From Micromonospora noduli (lineage in GTDB: Bacteria; Actinomycetota; Actinomycetes; Mycobacteriales; Micromonosporaceae), in assembly GCF_003264365.1 (NCBI RefSeq), contig NZ_PYAK01000015.1:1-64000 (forward strand): a stretch of DNA of 64,000 bases. Direction: 5' to 3'. Each line of letters starts with the position of its first letter. Position 1 is the first letter of the stretch. The translations under genes and the position numbers were made by a program. Under the pieces are notes generated by a model. It was not told the DNA's origin and did not search any database. It saw nothing but the letters and a program-made list of their open reading frames with translations. Below, piece by piece: positions 51,684 through 60,083 of this stretch.

Positions 51684-52679
51684 GTGGGGTGCGGTGAGGA
51701 CACATCGACGGTGGCTGCTTCCGATGACTCGGTTGTCGTCACCATCGTCACCGCCTGCCCTCGGGACGGGCGTGGGGGCAGTCCAACGTCTGTCGTCGAT
51801 GAGTACTTCTACCCCGCACCGCGTCATGTGTTGAGCGACGCCGAGCGCAGCCGGGTGCCGGTCCGGATGGGCACGTCGCATGCCGTGTTCGTGGGGCCAG
51901 TCGTGGGCGACGAGCCTGTGGACCTGCGGTTCTTCACGGCCGAGGGGGAACTGCCTGCGTGTGGGCATGGGACGGTGGCGGCGGTGGCGTTCCTCGCCGG
52001 GCGTCGTGGCGGCGGCGAGCACGAGTTCAGGCTGCGCGTGTCGGGGCGGACGTTCGTTGGTCGTGCGGTCCGCGACGGTGACCAGCTCCGTGCCGCCTTC
52101 GACCCGGGTCCGGTGGCCGTACGGGACGCGACCTCGGTCGAGACCGACCTCGTCGTCGACGCTCTCGGTGTCGCTGCGGGTGATCTGCTTGCCGGGGCAT
52201 GTGTGGCCTCGTTGGGGCGGGCGCGGATACTGGTGCCGGTTCGCACGCCGGGTGCCGTCGTGGCCCTCGTCCCGCACCTGGACCGCCTGCGCGCGGTGTG
52301 TGATCAGTTGGGGTTGCTGGGCTGCTACGTCTTTTCGGCGCCCACACGCTCGGGTGGTGTGGTGGCGCGGATGTTCGCGCCGTCGATTGGGGTTCCTGAG
52401 GACATCGCCAATGTGAACAGCACGGCTTGTCTGGCCGCCCGCATGGCGGGTAGCGGCTGCACCGAGTTGGCCGTTGACATGGGCGACGTCCTCGGTGAGC
52501 CGGCGACCATCACCGCCTCCGTCCGCCCGGGTCCCACCGGACCGCGAGTCCTGGTGGGGGCCGCCGCGATGGTGGTCCGCACGGCGTCGCATCCGGTGAG
52601 CGGTCCGAAGGCCACCGAGGTGGAGGCGCCGGATCTCGACCCGCCGCTGAAGGCGTTGGGCGACGCCTGCGGTCGCTGA
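51684..52679 (+). CDS. PhzF-family protein
   Basis: A 331-residue isomerase/epimerase-like protein of the DapF fold. Catalytic Glu region: RFFTAEGELPACGHGTVAA. The second half has APSIGVPEDIANVNSTACLA in place of the usual GxxEDPATGSA motif, an unusual variant with the Asp kept but the Thr-Gly lost. This may change specificity. The reaction is unknown. GTG 51684 is the upstream limit; GTG 51711 is possible. It is divergent from the hydrolase at 50838. Confidence 0.85.
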   Translation: MGCGEDTSTVAASDDSVVVTIVTACPRDGRGGSPTSVVDEYFYPAPRHVLSDAERSRVPVRMGTSHAVFVGPVVGDEPVDLRFFTAEGELPACGHGTVAAVAFLAGRRGGGEHEFRLRVSGRTFVGRAVRDGDQLRAAFDPGPVAVRDATSVETDLVVDALGVAAGDLLAGACVASLGRARILVPVRTPGAVVALVPHLDRLRAVCDQLGLLGCYVFSAPTRSGGVVARMFAPSIGVPEDIANVNSTACLAARMAGSGCTELAVDMGDVLGEPATITASVRPGPTGPRVLVGAAAMVVRTASHPVSGPKATEVEAPDLDPPLKALGDACGR

Positions 52680-52740
52680 CGTTCGTGGGCACCGGCCGGG
52701 TCGGCCGGTGCCCACGAACGGCGTGCGCCGGGGGTACGGG

Positions 52741-54336
52741 TCAGATCCAGGGCACCTGCAGGGACGGGTAGAAGTCGACCTGTTGCAGTCGCCAGCGGGG
52801 TGCCTGCTCCCCCAGTCGGGTCCGGAACGATTCCCAGTCGTGGCTGGCGGTGGTGGACCAGCCGAGTTCGGCGATCGCGGGTAGGCGCGGGAAGGCCATG
52901 TATTCGATGTCGTCGAGGGTGCGCAGCGTCTCGGACCACAGTGGGGCCTCGACGCCGAGGATGGCGTTCTCGCCGACGCCGGTGACCCGGGTGGCGGGGT
53001 CCCAGCCGTAGGCGTCGGACACCTCGATCAGGCCGGCCCAGCGCAGGCCGAGGCGGGTGTTGGCGTCGTACTTCATGTCCAGGTAGGCCTTGTTCGCCGG
53101 TGACATGATGATCTTGTTGCCGCGGGCGGCGGCCGCGGCGAGGCTGGCGTTGGTGGTGCCGGTGCCCCAGAACTGGGCGACGGCGTCGGTGGGCAGGTCG
53201 GACTGGGTGATCTCGTTCCATCCGGAGGCGCGCTTGCCGTACTTGGCGACCAGGGGCAGGACCCGGTTCATGAAGGTGCGGTAGTCCTCGTCGGTGGTGG
53301 CGTGGGCTTCGTCGCCGCCGATGTGCAGGAATGGTCCGGGTGTGATGGCGGCGAGTTCGCGGATGACGTCCTCGACGAAGCGGTAGGTGAGTTCGTCGTT
53401 GATGCAGAGGGAGCTGTAGCCGACCGCGATGTCGGTGCGCGGGGGCGGTGCGACGCCGTCGCAGTTGAGTTCGGGGTACGTCGACTGGGCGGCGTTGGTG
53501 TGTCCGGGCATGTCGATCTCGGGGATGATCGTGATGTGTCGTGCGGCGGCGTAGGCGACGACGGCCTTGTAGTCGGCCTTGGTGAGGTATCCGGGGCCGA
53601 CGCCGTCGACTCCGGTGCCGGGTCCGCCGCCGACTGTGGTGAGGCGGGGCCAGGAGTCGATCTGGATGCGCCAGCCCTGGTCGTCGGTGAGGTGCAGGTG
53701 CAGGTAGTTGATTTTGTACTGGCTGAGCAGGTCCACGTAGGCGGTGATGTCGTCGACGGTGTGGAAGTGGCGTGCGAGGTCGAGCATCGCGCCTCGGTAG
53801 GCGAAGCGTGGGTAGTCGACGATTCGTCCGCCGGGGACTGTCCAGGTGGTCCGCTGCCGGTCGGGTGCCTCGATCTCGGCGGGGAGCAGTTGGCGCAGGG
53901 TCTGGGTGCCGGCGAACAGCCCGGCGGGGGTGTTGGCGCGGATCGTGACGCCGCGGCGGGTGACGTCGAGCTGGTAGCCCTGTTGGCCGATGCGGTCGTC
54001 GGCGCCGCCGATGAGCAGGGCGATCTCGGGTAGCGGGGTGGAGCGTACGGGCAGGACGGGCAGGGGGTGGCCGGTGGCGGGGCGCAGTGTGGTGGCGAGT
54101 TGGTGGCCGACCTGCCAGGCGGCGGCTGAGCCGGGGGTGGTGCGGATGACGGTCAGGGGGGTGATCCGGAATGTGTTGTGCGCGTCGGGGTGGGTTTCGA
54201 CCGGTGCGGGGATGACGTCGCTGAGGTGTCGGGCTGGTGCGGTGGGTGCTGCGGCGGCGGGTGTTGCGGGCAGGATGACTGGCAGCGCGAGTGCGGCTAT
54301 GGCCAGCAGCCGCGTGGTGGTGTGTCGGCGACGCAC
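52741..54336 (-). CDS. Secreted beta-N-acetylhexosaminidase (GH20)
   Basis: A 531-residue exported glycosidase that removes N-acetylglucosamine or N-acetylgalactosamine from chitin-type or glycan chains. GTG 54336 is chosen: GGAGG lies four bases upstream and the protein then begins with a signal peptide (RRRHTTTRLLAIAALALPVI, cleavage near AAAAP). GH20b domain to residue ~150, then the catalytic barrel with RGAMLDLARHFHTVDDI, HLHLTDDQGWRIQID and the catalytic Asp-Glu pair in HIGGDEAHA. Aromatic subsite WGTGTTNASLA and WSETLRTLDDIEYM. A longer start (ATG 54357) would spoil the signal peptide. Confidence 0.93.
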   Translation of the reverse strand: MRRRHTTTRLLAIAALALPVILPATPAAAAPTAPARHLSDVIPAPVETHPDAHNTFRITPLTVIRTTPGSAAAWQVGHQLATTLRPATGHPLPVLPVRSTPLPEIALLIGGADDRIGQQGYQLDVTRRGVTIRANTPAGLFAGTQTLRQLLPAEIEAPDRQRTTWTVPGGRIVDYPRFAYRGAMLDLARHFHTVDDITAYVDLLSQYKINYLHLHLTDDQGWRIQIDSWPRLTTVGGGPGTGVDGVGPGYLTKADYKAVVAYAAARHITIIPEIDMPGHTNAAQSTYPELNCDGVAPPPRTDIAVGYSSLCINDELTYRFVEDVIRELAAITPGPFLHIGGDEAHATTDEDYRTFMNRVLPLVAKYGKRASGWNEITQSDLPTDAVAQFWGTGTTNASLAAAAARGNKIIMSPANKAYLDMKYDANTRLGLRWAGLIEVSDAYGWDPATRVTGVGENAILGVEAPLWSETLRTLDDIEYMAFPRLPAIAELGWSTTASHDWESFRTRLGEQAPRWRLQQVDFYPSLQVPWI

Positions 54337-54403
54337 GGTACCTCCAGGCCTCGTCATGATCGACCTTCGTCGATTAGAGTCGCAGGCTACCGGCGTTTCG
54401 CCT

Positions 54404-54424
54404 GTACTGTAAACCTTCCTTAAC
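54404..54424 (-). promoter_or_regulatory. Putative operator upstream of the GH20 gene
   Basis: On the minus strand this reads GTTAAGGAAGGTTTACAGTA, similar to the TTAGGAAAGTTTACTAA-type boxes seen before sugar-polymer hydrolase genes in actinobacteria, possibly bound by a ROK or GntR regulator. It lies about 70 bases before the start codon. Confidence 0.4.
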
Positions 54425-54549
54425 ATAAGGGCTCGTCGAGACAGTGTTGTCACCGACCTCACGTACGCCGCACGCTGGGGAATTCCTGGGGTGCGTCGTG
54501 CCGTTGTCCGTTCGGAAGATCAGGTTCGGATGATCGAATGGGAAGTGCC

Positions 54550-55929
54550 ATGCACGTGCGCTCAGACGCGGTAGTGCTGTTCGGCGTCACGGGAGACCTC
54601 GTCTCGAAGAAGCTGTTTCCGGCGCTGTACGAGTTGACCCGGCGCGACCGCCTCGACGTTCCGGTGATCGGCGTGGCCCGCTCCCCCTGGGATGATCAGC
54701 AACTGGTCACCATGGCCCGCAAGTCGGTCAACGAGGCCGATGACGAGATCGACGACGAGACCTTCGATCGGCTGGCGGACAACCTTTCGATGATCTCCGG
54801 CAACTACGCGGACCCGACGACGTACCAGCGGCTGGCTGAGCGGCTGCGCGACGCCGAGCGGCCGGTCTTCTACCTGGCGATCCCTCCGGCGGTGTTCGGC
54901 TCCGTCGTCGAGGGCCTGGCTGCCGTGGGTCTGGCCGACCGGGGCCGAGTGATCGTGGAGAAGCCGTTCGGGCGTGACCTGGAGTCCTCCCGCGAGCTGG
55001 ACCGCACCCTCGGCGCGGCCTTCGCGCCGGAGCGGGTGTTCCGCATCGACCACTACCTCGGCAAGGAAGCCGTCGAGGGTCTCTACGCCTTCCGGTTCGC
55101 CAACCGGCTGTTCGAGCCGCTGTGGAACAACGAGCACATCGACAACATCCAGGTGACCCTCGCCGAGGGTTTCGGCACCCAGGGCCGGGCCGGCTTCTAC
55201 GACACGGTGGGCGCGACCCGGGACGTGCTGCAGAACCACATCCTGCAGGTCGTGGCGCTCATCGCGATGGAGGCGCCGGCCAGCGAGGACACCGCGGCGT
55301 TCCGGGAGGCGGAGGCCGCGGTGCTGCGGCAGATCGCACCGCTGTCGCCCGAGTCCACTGTCCGGGGGCAGTACGCCGGTTACCGCGACGAGCCCGGCGT
55401 GGCTGCGGGCTCGAACACGGAGACGTTCGTGGCGACCCGGTTGACTGTCGACTCCCCCCGCTGGGCGGGCGTGCCGTTCTACCTGCGCACCGGTAAGTCC
55501 CTGCCGGGGACGGCGACGGAGGTCGTGGTCGAGTTCAAGCAGCCGCAGCGCTCGCTGATCCCCGCCGAGCGGGGCACGGCGAGGGCGGCGAACCTGCTGC
55601 GGTTCCGCCTCGGGCGCGGTGACGGCATCACGATGTCGATCCAGGCGAAGAGCCCGGGTGCTGAGGTGGCGAGCCGTCCGGTGGACCTGTCCGTCGACTT
55701 CGGCTCGGCTTTCGGTCGCCGGCAGGAGGCGTACGAGCGGCTGCTCGACGATGCGATGGACGGGCAGCACCTGCGCTTCGCGCGTGCCGAGACGATCGAA
55801 CAGGAGTGGCGCATCGTCGAGCCGATCCTGGATCTGCCGACGGCGGTGCAGTCGTACGAGAAGGGCAGCTGGGGTCCGGCGGACGCCGACGCGTTGGCCG
55901 GCGACTGGCACCTGCCGGAACTGCGGTAG
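54550..55929 (+). CDS. zwf: Glucose-6-phosphate 1-dehydrogenase
   Basis: A 459-residue enzyme of the oxidative pentose phosphate pathway, making 6-phosphogluconolactone and NADPH. VVLFGVTGDLVSKKLFPALY is the NADP-binding start; IVEKPFGRDL and the active-site RIDHYLGKEAVEGL (with catalytic His-Asp neighbourhood) are typical. NRLFEPLWNNEHIDNIQVT follows. ATG 54550 has GGGAAG five bases upstream; ATG 54538 is alternative. It stands alone here, without tal/tkt/opcA neighbours, so it may be a secondary copy. Confidence 0.93.
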   Translation: MHVRSDAVVLFGVTGDLVSKKLFPALYELTRRDRLDVPVIGVARSPWDDQQLVTMARKSVNEADDEIDDETFDRLADNLSMISGNYADPTTYQRLAERLRDAERPVFYLAIPPAVFGSVVEGLAAVGLADRGRVIVEKPFGRDLESSRELDRTLGAAFAPERVFRIDHYLGKEAVEGLYAFRFANRLFEPLWNNEHIDNIQVTLAEGFGTQGRAGFYDTVGATRDVLQNHILQVVALIAMEAPASEDTAAFREAEAAVLRQIAPLSPESTVRGQYAGYRDEPGVAAGSNTETFVATRLTVDSPRWAGVPFYLRTGKSLPGTATEVVVEFKQPQRSLIPAERGTARAANLLRFRLGRGDGITMSIQAKSPGAEVASRPVDLSVDFGSAFGRRQEAYERLLDDAMDGQHLRFARAETIEQEWRIVEPILDLPTAVQSYEKGSWGPADADALAGDWHLPELR

Positions 55930-55965
55930 CGGCGGGCCGCACCGCTCGCGGGCGGTGCGGGTGCG

Positions 55966-56643
55966 TCATCCGGTGGTACGGGTCGCCGGGCGGATGCCGC
56001 GGATGCCGGCGACGGCGAACTCGATGCCCAGGTCGTAGTAGCCGTCGCGGTCACCGCAGATGGTGAGCGCGTCGGCGGCGGCGAGGACGTGCGGGAAACG
56101 CTGCGGCGGCAACGCTTGCAGCGCCGCCCGCTTGGCGCGGACGGCGTCGTCGCGGATCTCCGGGTCGGTGCTCTCGGTCGCGCCGGGTTCGGTGGCGACG
56201 AGGGTCACCAGGGAGCAGAGGGCCTGGCTGCCGATCTCGGTGGCCTGCTCCGGGGGGTAGCCCGCCCCGTCGAGCAGGGCGAGGAGGCGTTCCACCAGGA
56301 TCAGGCCCGGCTCGGACAGCAGGATGCGGGTGGGGACGAGCCCGGCGACGGTGGGATGTGGGCGTAGCGCGTCGAGGCAGGCGGCCAGGATGGCGCGGAC
56401 CTGCTCGTCCCAGGGTGCGGTGGTCGGCTCGGGCAGGCGGATGTCGGCGAGCAGGCGTGCGGCGAGCGCGTCGAGCAGGTCGCCCTTGTCCCGGAAGTGG
56501 CGGTAGAGCGCCATCGGGGTGACGCCGTGTTCCTGGGCCAGCCGGCGGATGGTGATCGCGGACAGGCCCTCGGCGTCGGCGATGCGCAACGCGCTCGCGA
56601 CGATCGCTGTGGGGTCGAGACGCTGCGGGGTGTCCTTGCTCAT
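55966..56643 (-). CDS. TetR-family repressor
   Basis: A 225-residue regulator. The helix-turn-helix is SAITIRRLAQEHGVTPMALYRHFRDKGDLL cut as RRLAQEHGVTPMALYRHF. The C-terminal ligand domain is TetR_C-like (HPTVAGLVPTRILLSEPGL). It is divergent from the MFS efflux gene with a 101-base shared region holding two palindromes, so it most likely represses that pump. ATG 56643; GTG 56652 adds three residues. Confidence 0.88.
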   Translation of the reverse strand: MSKDTPQRLDPTAIVASALRIADAEGLSAITIRRLAQEHGVTPMALYRHFRDKGDLLDALAARLLADIRLPEPTTAPWDEQVRAILAACLDALRPHPTVAGLVPTRILLSEPGLILVERLLALLDGAGYPPEQATEIGSQALCSLVTLVATEPGATESTDPEIRDDAVRAKRAALQALPPQRFPHVLAAADALTICGDRDGYYDLGIEFAVAGIRGIRPATRTTG

Positions 56644-56659
56644 ACTGGCCACCAGGCCA

Positions 56660-56694
56660 GTGTACTACGTACACACGCCAGTCTACGTTGTAGA
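56660..56694. promoter_or_regulatory. Two palindromic operators between tetR and the MFS gene
   Basis: GTGTAC-TAC-GTACAC (56660-56674) and TCTAC-GTT-GTAGA (56682-56694) are perfect inverted repeats, 8 bases apart. They lie between the divergent start codons and are the expected binding sites of the TetR protein. Confidence 0.65.
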
Positions 56695-56744
56695 TGTACG
56701 GCGTATACCGCGTCGTGCGACGTCCTCTCTCCGATGGGATAGGC

Positions 56745-58172
56745 ATGCGACGTAGTCCCTGGGCAACACTGGCGGTGCTGTCGGTGGCGCAGTTCATCGT
56801 CATCCTCGACGTGACGATCGTGAACGTGGCGCTGCCCAACATCCAGACCGATCTCCGCTTCACCGCTGACGACCTGCAATGGGTGATCAGCGCGTACACC
56901 CTGCTCTTCGGTGGTTTCCTGCTGCTCGGCGGTCGCGCCGCCGACCTGCTCGGCGCCCGCCGGATCTTCATCGTCGGTCTGGTGCTGTTCGGGGCGATGT
57001 CCCTGCTCGCCGGCCTCGCGACCTCGCCCGGCCTGCTGATCGCCGCGCGCGCCGTGCAGGGTCTGGGCGGCGCGTTGCTCTCCCCCGCGGCGCTGGCCAT
57101 CCTCACCGTCACGTTCGCCCACGGACGGGAACGCAACATCGCCATGGGCATCTGGGGTGCCCTCGCCGGGCTCGGCGGCACCCTGGGCGTGGTCGCCGGA
57201 GGCCTGCTCGTCGACGCGCTGAACTGGCGGTGGGTGTTCTTCGTCAACGTACCCATCGTCATCGCGCTCGTGGCGATCGTGCCGACCTTCGTGGCGGCCG
57301 TACGACACTCCCAGCCCGGCCCCCGCACCTTCGACGCGCTCGGCGCGGTCCTCGGCACCACCGGCCTGCTCGCCGTCGTGTTCGGCGTGGTCCGGGCCGA
57401 GTCCGCCGGCTGGGGCTCGGCGCAGGTGCTCACCGCCCTCATCGGCGGGGTCGCGCTGCTGGCGGTCTTCGTCGGTGTCGAGGCGCGCTCGACCGCGCCG
57501 CTGGTGCCGCTGCGGCTGTTCCGCTCCCGGGCGCTGAGTGTCTCCAGTGGGGCGCTGGCGCTCAACGGGGCCGCGTTCCTGTCGATGTTCTTCCTCACCG
57601 CGATCTACCTTCAGCAGGTACGCGGCGCCTCACCGCTGACCGCCGGCCTGCAGTTCCTGCCGATGGGTGCGACGGCCATCGCCGGCGCCGCCCTCGCCAC
57701 CCAACTGGTGCACCGACTCGGCACCCGCACCCTGCAGATCATCGGCGCGCTGCTCAGCGTGATCGGCCTTCTGCTGCTCAGTGGGGCGAGCGCCACCGGC
57801 TCCTACGCCGGCGAGTTGCTGCCCGGCCTGCTGCTGTTCGGTCTGGGCATCACCACGTTGGGCGTACCCGCCCAGATCTCCGCGATCTCCGACGTCGAAC
57901 ACCATGAGGCCGGTGCCGCGTCCGGTGTGGTCACGGCCGTGTACCAGGTCGGCGGCGCGCTGGGGTTGGCCATCGTCACCACACTGTCGGTCACCCATGT
58001 CACCGACGCGCTCAGTCGCGGCGCCGGTCAGCAGCAGGCGCTGGTCGACGGGTTCCACCGCGGGCTGTTGATCGCCGCCGTCTTCGCGATCGTCAACCTG
58101 GTCATCTCGCTCGCCACCCCGCAACTGCGCCCCGACGCCGAACGGGTCGCCGAGGCGGCGGTCGCGGCCTGA
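56745..58172 (+). CDS. MFS drug-efflux transporter (DHA2/EmrB-QacA type)
   Basis: A 475-residue proton-driven exporter with 14 predicted helices. Motif D1 LDVTIVNVALPNIQ after the first helix is diagnostic for the DHA2 group. Motif A (GGRAADLLGARRIFIVG) and motif C (GALAGLGGTLGVVAGGLL) are also present. It exports toxic organic compounds; the substrate is unknown. ATG 56745 begins at the first conserved residues. Regulated probably by the divergent TetR. A hairpin follows at 58175-58218. Confidence 0.92.
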   Translation: MRRSPWATLAVLSVAQFIVILDVTIVNVALPNIQTDLRFTADDLQWVISAYTLLFGGFLLLGGRAADLLGARRIFIVGLVLFGAMSLLAGLATSPGLLIAARAVQGLGGALLSPAALAILTVTFAHGRERNIAMGIWGALAGLGGTLGVVAGGLLVDALNWRWVFFVNVPIVIALVAIVPTFVAAVRHSQPGPRTFDALGAVLGTTGLLAVVFGVVRAESAGWGSAQVLTALIGGVALLAVFVGVEARSTAPLVPLRLFRSRALSVSSGALALNGAAFLSMFFLTAIYLQQVRGASPLTAGLQFLPMGATAIAGAALATQLVHRLGTRTLQIIGALLSVIGLLLLSGASATGSYAGELLPGLLLFGLGITTLGVPAQISAISDVEHHEAGAASGVVTAVYQVGGALGLAIVTTLSVTHVTDALSRGAGQQQALVDGFHRGLLIAAVFAIVNLVISLATPQLRPDAERVAEAAVAA

Positions 58173-58174
58173 GC

Positions 58175-58218
58175 CGGCGCTACTGGAAGCCCGGCACGGC
58201 AGGCCTCCAGTAGCGCCG
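58175..58218 (+). terminator. Stem-loop after the MFS gene
   Basis: CGGCGCTACTGGA (58175-58187) pairs with TCCAGTAGCGCCG (58206-58218), 13 perfect pairs with an 18-base loop. It starts three bases after the stop and directly abuts the dispersed palindrome that follows. Confidence 0.7.
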
Positions 58219-58297
58219 TGATCGACTCGGTTCTCCGGCATGTCGCGGTGTCCGGCCCTGCGCGACACCCCGACCTTCCGGAAGTCGAGTCGATCAC
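58218..58297. repeat. 80-bp imperfect palindrome, copy 2 of a dispersed family
   Basis: Perfect outer arms GTGATCGACTC (58218-58228) and GAGTCGATCAC (58287-58297), plus inner complementary blocks (TCCGG and GGTGTC with their inverses). Ends and spacing match copy 1 at 2546-2624. Intergenic, between the two MFS genes. Confidence 0.75.
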
Positions 58298-58435
58298 GGC
58301 GCGCACCGCGCGGTCGCTGACTGACCGCTCAGCTCAGCGGAACGACCGTCCGGCGACGGTGAGGTTTGCCGTTGACGAGTGGTGTGGGCACGTTGGGTGC
58401 GACGTTTCTCGTCCTCATCGGAGAGGAAGCAGCGC

Positions 58436-59884
58436 ATGCTTTCCGCACTCGATCGTCGGCACACCGTCGCCCCACCCGGCTACAGCCGGTGGCTCATCCC
58501 CCCGGCGGCGTTGGCCATCCACCTCTGCATCGGTCAGGTCTACGCGACCAGCGTCTACAAGAACTCGCTGATCGCCCACTTCGACACCAGCCAGACGGCG
58601 ATCGGGGTGATCTTCAGCATCGCGATCGTGATGCTCGGGTTGTCCGCCGCGGTCGCCGGGACCTGGGTGGAGGCGAACGGGCCGCGGAAGGCCATGTTCG
58701 TCTCCGCCTGTTTCTGGGGGGCGGGTTTCCTGGTGGGCTCGCTGGGCATCGCCACGAAGCAGCTGTGGCTGTTGTATCTGGGCTACGGGCTGCTCGGTGG
58801 CATCGGCCTGGGCATCGGCTACATCTCCCCCGTCTCCACCCTGATCAAGTGGTTCCCGGACCGGCCGGGGCTGGCCACCGGGTTGGCGATCATGGGGTTC
58901 GGTGGTGGGGCGATGGTCGCCTCTCCCCTGTCGCGGCAACTGTTGTCGTTCTACGACGCCGGCTACGACCCGGCCAACGCGGGGTCGACGGCGTCGGGCA
59001 GCGCCCTGGTGTGGCTGTTCGTGACCCTCGGCCTGGGCTACTTCGTGATCATGATGTTCGGGGTGGCGAACGTGCGGGTGCCGGCGCAGGACTGGCGTCC
59101 GGCCGGCTTCGACCCGGCCAGCGTGGCGGCGAAGCCGCTGGTCACCACGGCGAACGTGTCGGCGGCGAACGCGGTGAAGACCCGATCCTTCTGGCTGCTG
59201 TGGGTGGTGCTGTTCTGCAACGTGACCGCCGGCATCGGCATCCTGGAACAGGCCAGCCCGATGATCCAGGACTTCTTCCGGGACAACGGCACCTCGGCGG
59301 TGACAGTCGCGGCGGCCGGCGGGTTCGTGGGTCTGCTGTCGCTGTTCAACATGGCCGGGCGGTTCGTGTGGTCGTCCACCTCGGACGTCATCGGCCGCAA
59401 ACCGATCTACCTGGTGTACCTGGGTGTCGGCATGGTGCTCTACGCGCTGCTGGCGCTCGTCGGGCAGACCTCGACGGCCCTGTTCGTGCTGCTGGCCTGC
59501 GTGATCCTGTCGTTCTACGGCGGTGGCTTCGCGACCGTGCCGGCGTACCTGCGGGATCTGTTCGGCACCTTCCAGGTCGGTGCGATCCACGGTCGGCTGC
59601 TGACCGCGTGGTCGGCGGCGGGGATCGCCGGTCCGCTGATCGTCAACGGGTTCCTCGACGCGCAGGGCGAGCCGGGCTCGCTGACCGCCGCGGCGTACCG
59701 CCCGGCGCTGTTCACGATGGTGGCTGTGCTGGCCGTTGGCTTCGTGGCGAACCTGCTGGTGCGGCCGGTGCCGCAGCGCTACCACGAACCGGCGGTGGAG
59801 CAGAACCCGCAACAGGGCACGGATGAGAACGCGGATCGGGACGTGGACGAGGACACGACGGCGCAGAGGAGTGGTACGCGATGA
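58436..59884 (+). CDS. OFA-family MFS transporter (oxalate/formate antiporter-like)
   Basis: A 482-residue membrane carrier with 12 helices. LCIGQVYATSVYKNSLIAHF and the following helix match the OxlT/OFA group; GYGLLGGIGLGIGYISPVST and WFPDRPGLATGLAIMGFGGG are characteristic. A glutamate/aspartate-rich tail closes it. OFA members exchange oxalate, formate or other monocarboxylates; the substrate is unproven. ATG 58436 has GAGAGGAAG upstream. Its stop overlaps a 41-residue partner gene (ATGA). A link to the formate dehydrogenase at 4.6 kb is possible but only by family name. Confidence 0.9.
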   Translation: MLSALDRRHTVAPPGYSRWLIPPAALAIHLCIGQVYATSVYKNSLIAHFDTSQTAIGVIFSIAIVMLGLSAAVAGTWVEANGPRKAMFVSACFWGAGFLVGSLGIATKQLWLLYLGYGLLGGIGLGIGYISPVSTLIKWFPDRPGLATGLAIMGFGGGAMVASPLSRQLLSFYDAGYDPANAGSTASGSALVWLFVTLGLGYFVIMMFGVANVRVPAQDWRPAGFDPASVAAKPLVTTANVSAANAVKTRSFWLLWVVLFCNVTAGIGILEQASPMIQDFFRDNGTSAVTVAAAGGFVGLLSLFNMAGRFVWSSTSDVIGRKPIYLVYLGVGMVLYALLALVGQTSTALFVLLACVILSFYGGGFATVPAYLRDLFGTFQVGAIHGRLLTAWSAAGIAGPLIVNGFLDAQGEPGSLTAAAYRPALFTMVAVLAVGFVANLLVRPVPQRYHEPAVEQNPQQGTDENADRDVDEDTTAQRSGTR

Positions 59885-60006
59885 GTGAGGACAGCCGACC
59901 CGGGCAGCAGGCCCGGTTGTGGATCTCCTGGTTGGTGGTGGCGGCGCTGCTCGGCTACGGGGTCGCCCAGACCGTCGTCACCGCGGCGAAGCTGTTCACC
60001 CACTGA
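59881..60006 (+). CDS. MFS transporter small subunit
   Basis: A 41-residue peptide: polar start MSEDSRPGQQARLW, then one membrane helix (ISWLVVAALLGYGVAQTVVT) and AAKLFTH. Its ATG overlaps the stop of the OFA transporter. Tiny single-helix proteins of this kind regularly follow OFA-type carriers in actinobacteria and are thought to assist them. Easily missed because of its size. Confidence 0.75.
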   Translation: MSEDSRPGQQARLWISWLVVAALLGYGVAQTVVTAAKLFTH

Positions 60007-60013
60007 GCCGGAT

Positions 60014-60083
60014 CCGGCGGTCTCCGACCGCGTGAACGCCCGGCGGTCTCCGACCGGGTGAAGGCGTGGTCAGAGACCGCCGG
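60014..60083 (-). terminator. Direct and inverted repeat at the end of the SDR gene
   Basis: A 26-bp period repeat (CCGGCGGTCTCCGACC at 60014 and 60040) faces its complement GAGACCGCCGG (60073-60083), which is the last coding part of the SDR gene. The resulting 11-bp stem (60040-60050 with 60073-60083) could stop transcription from both convergent genes. Confidence 0.5.
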
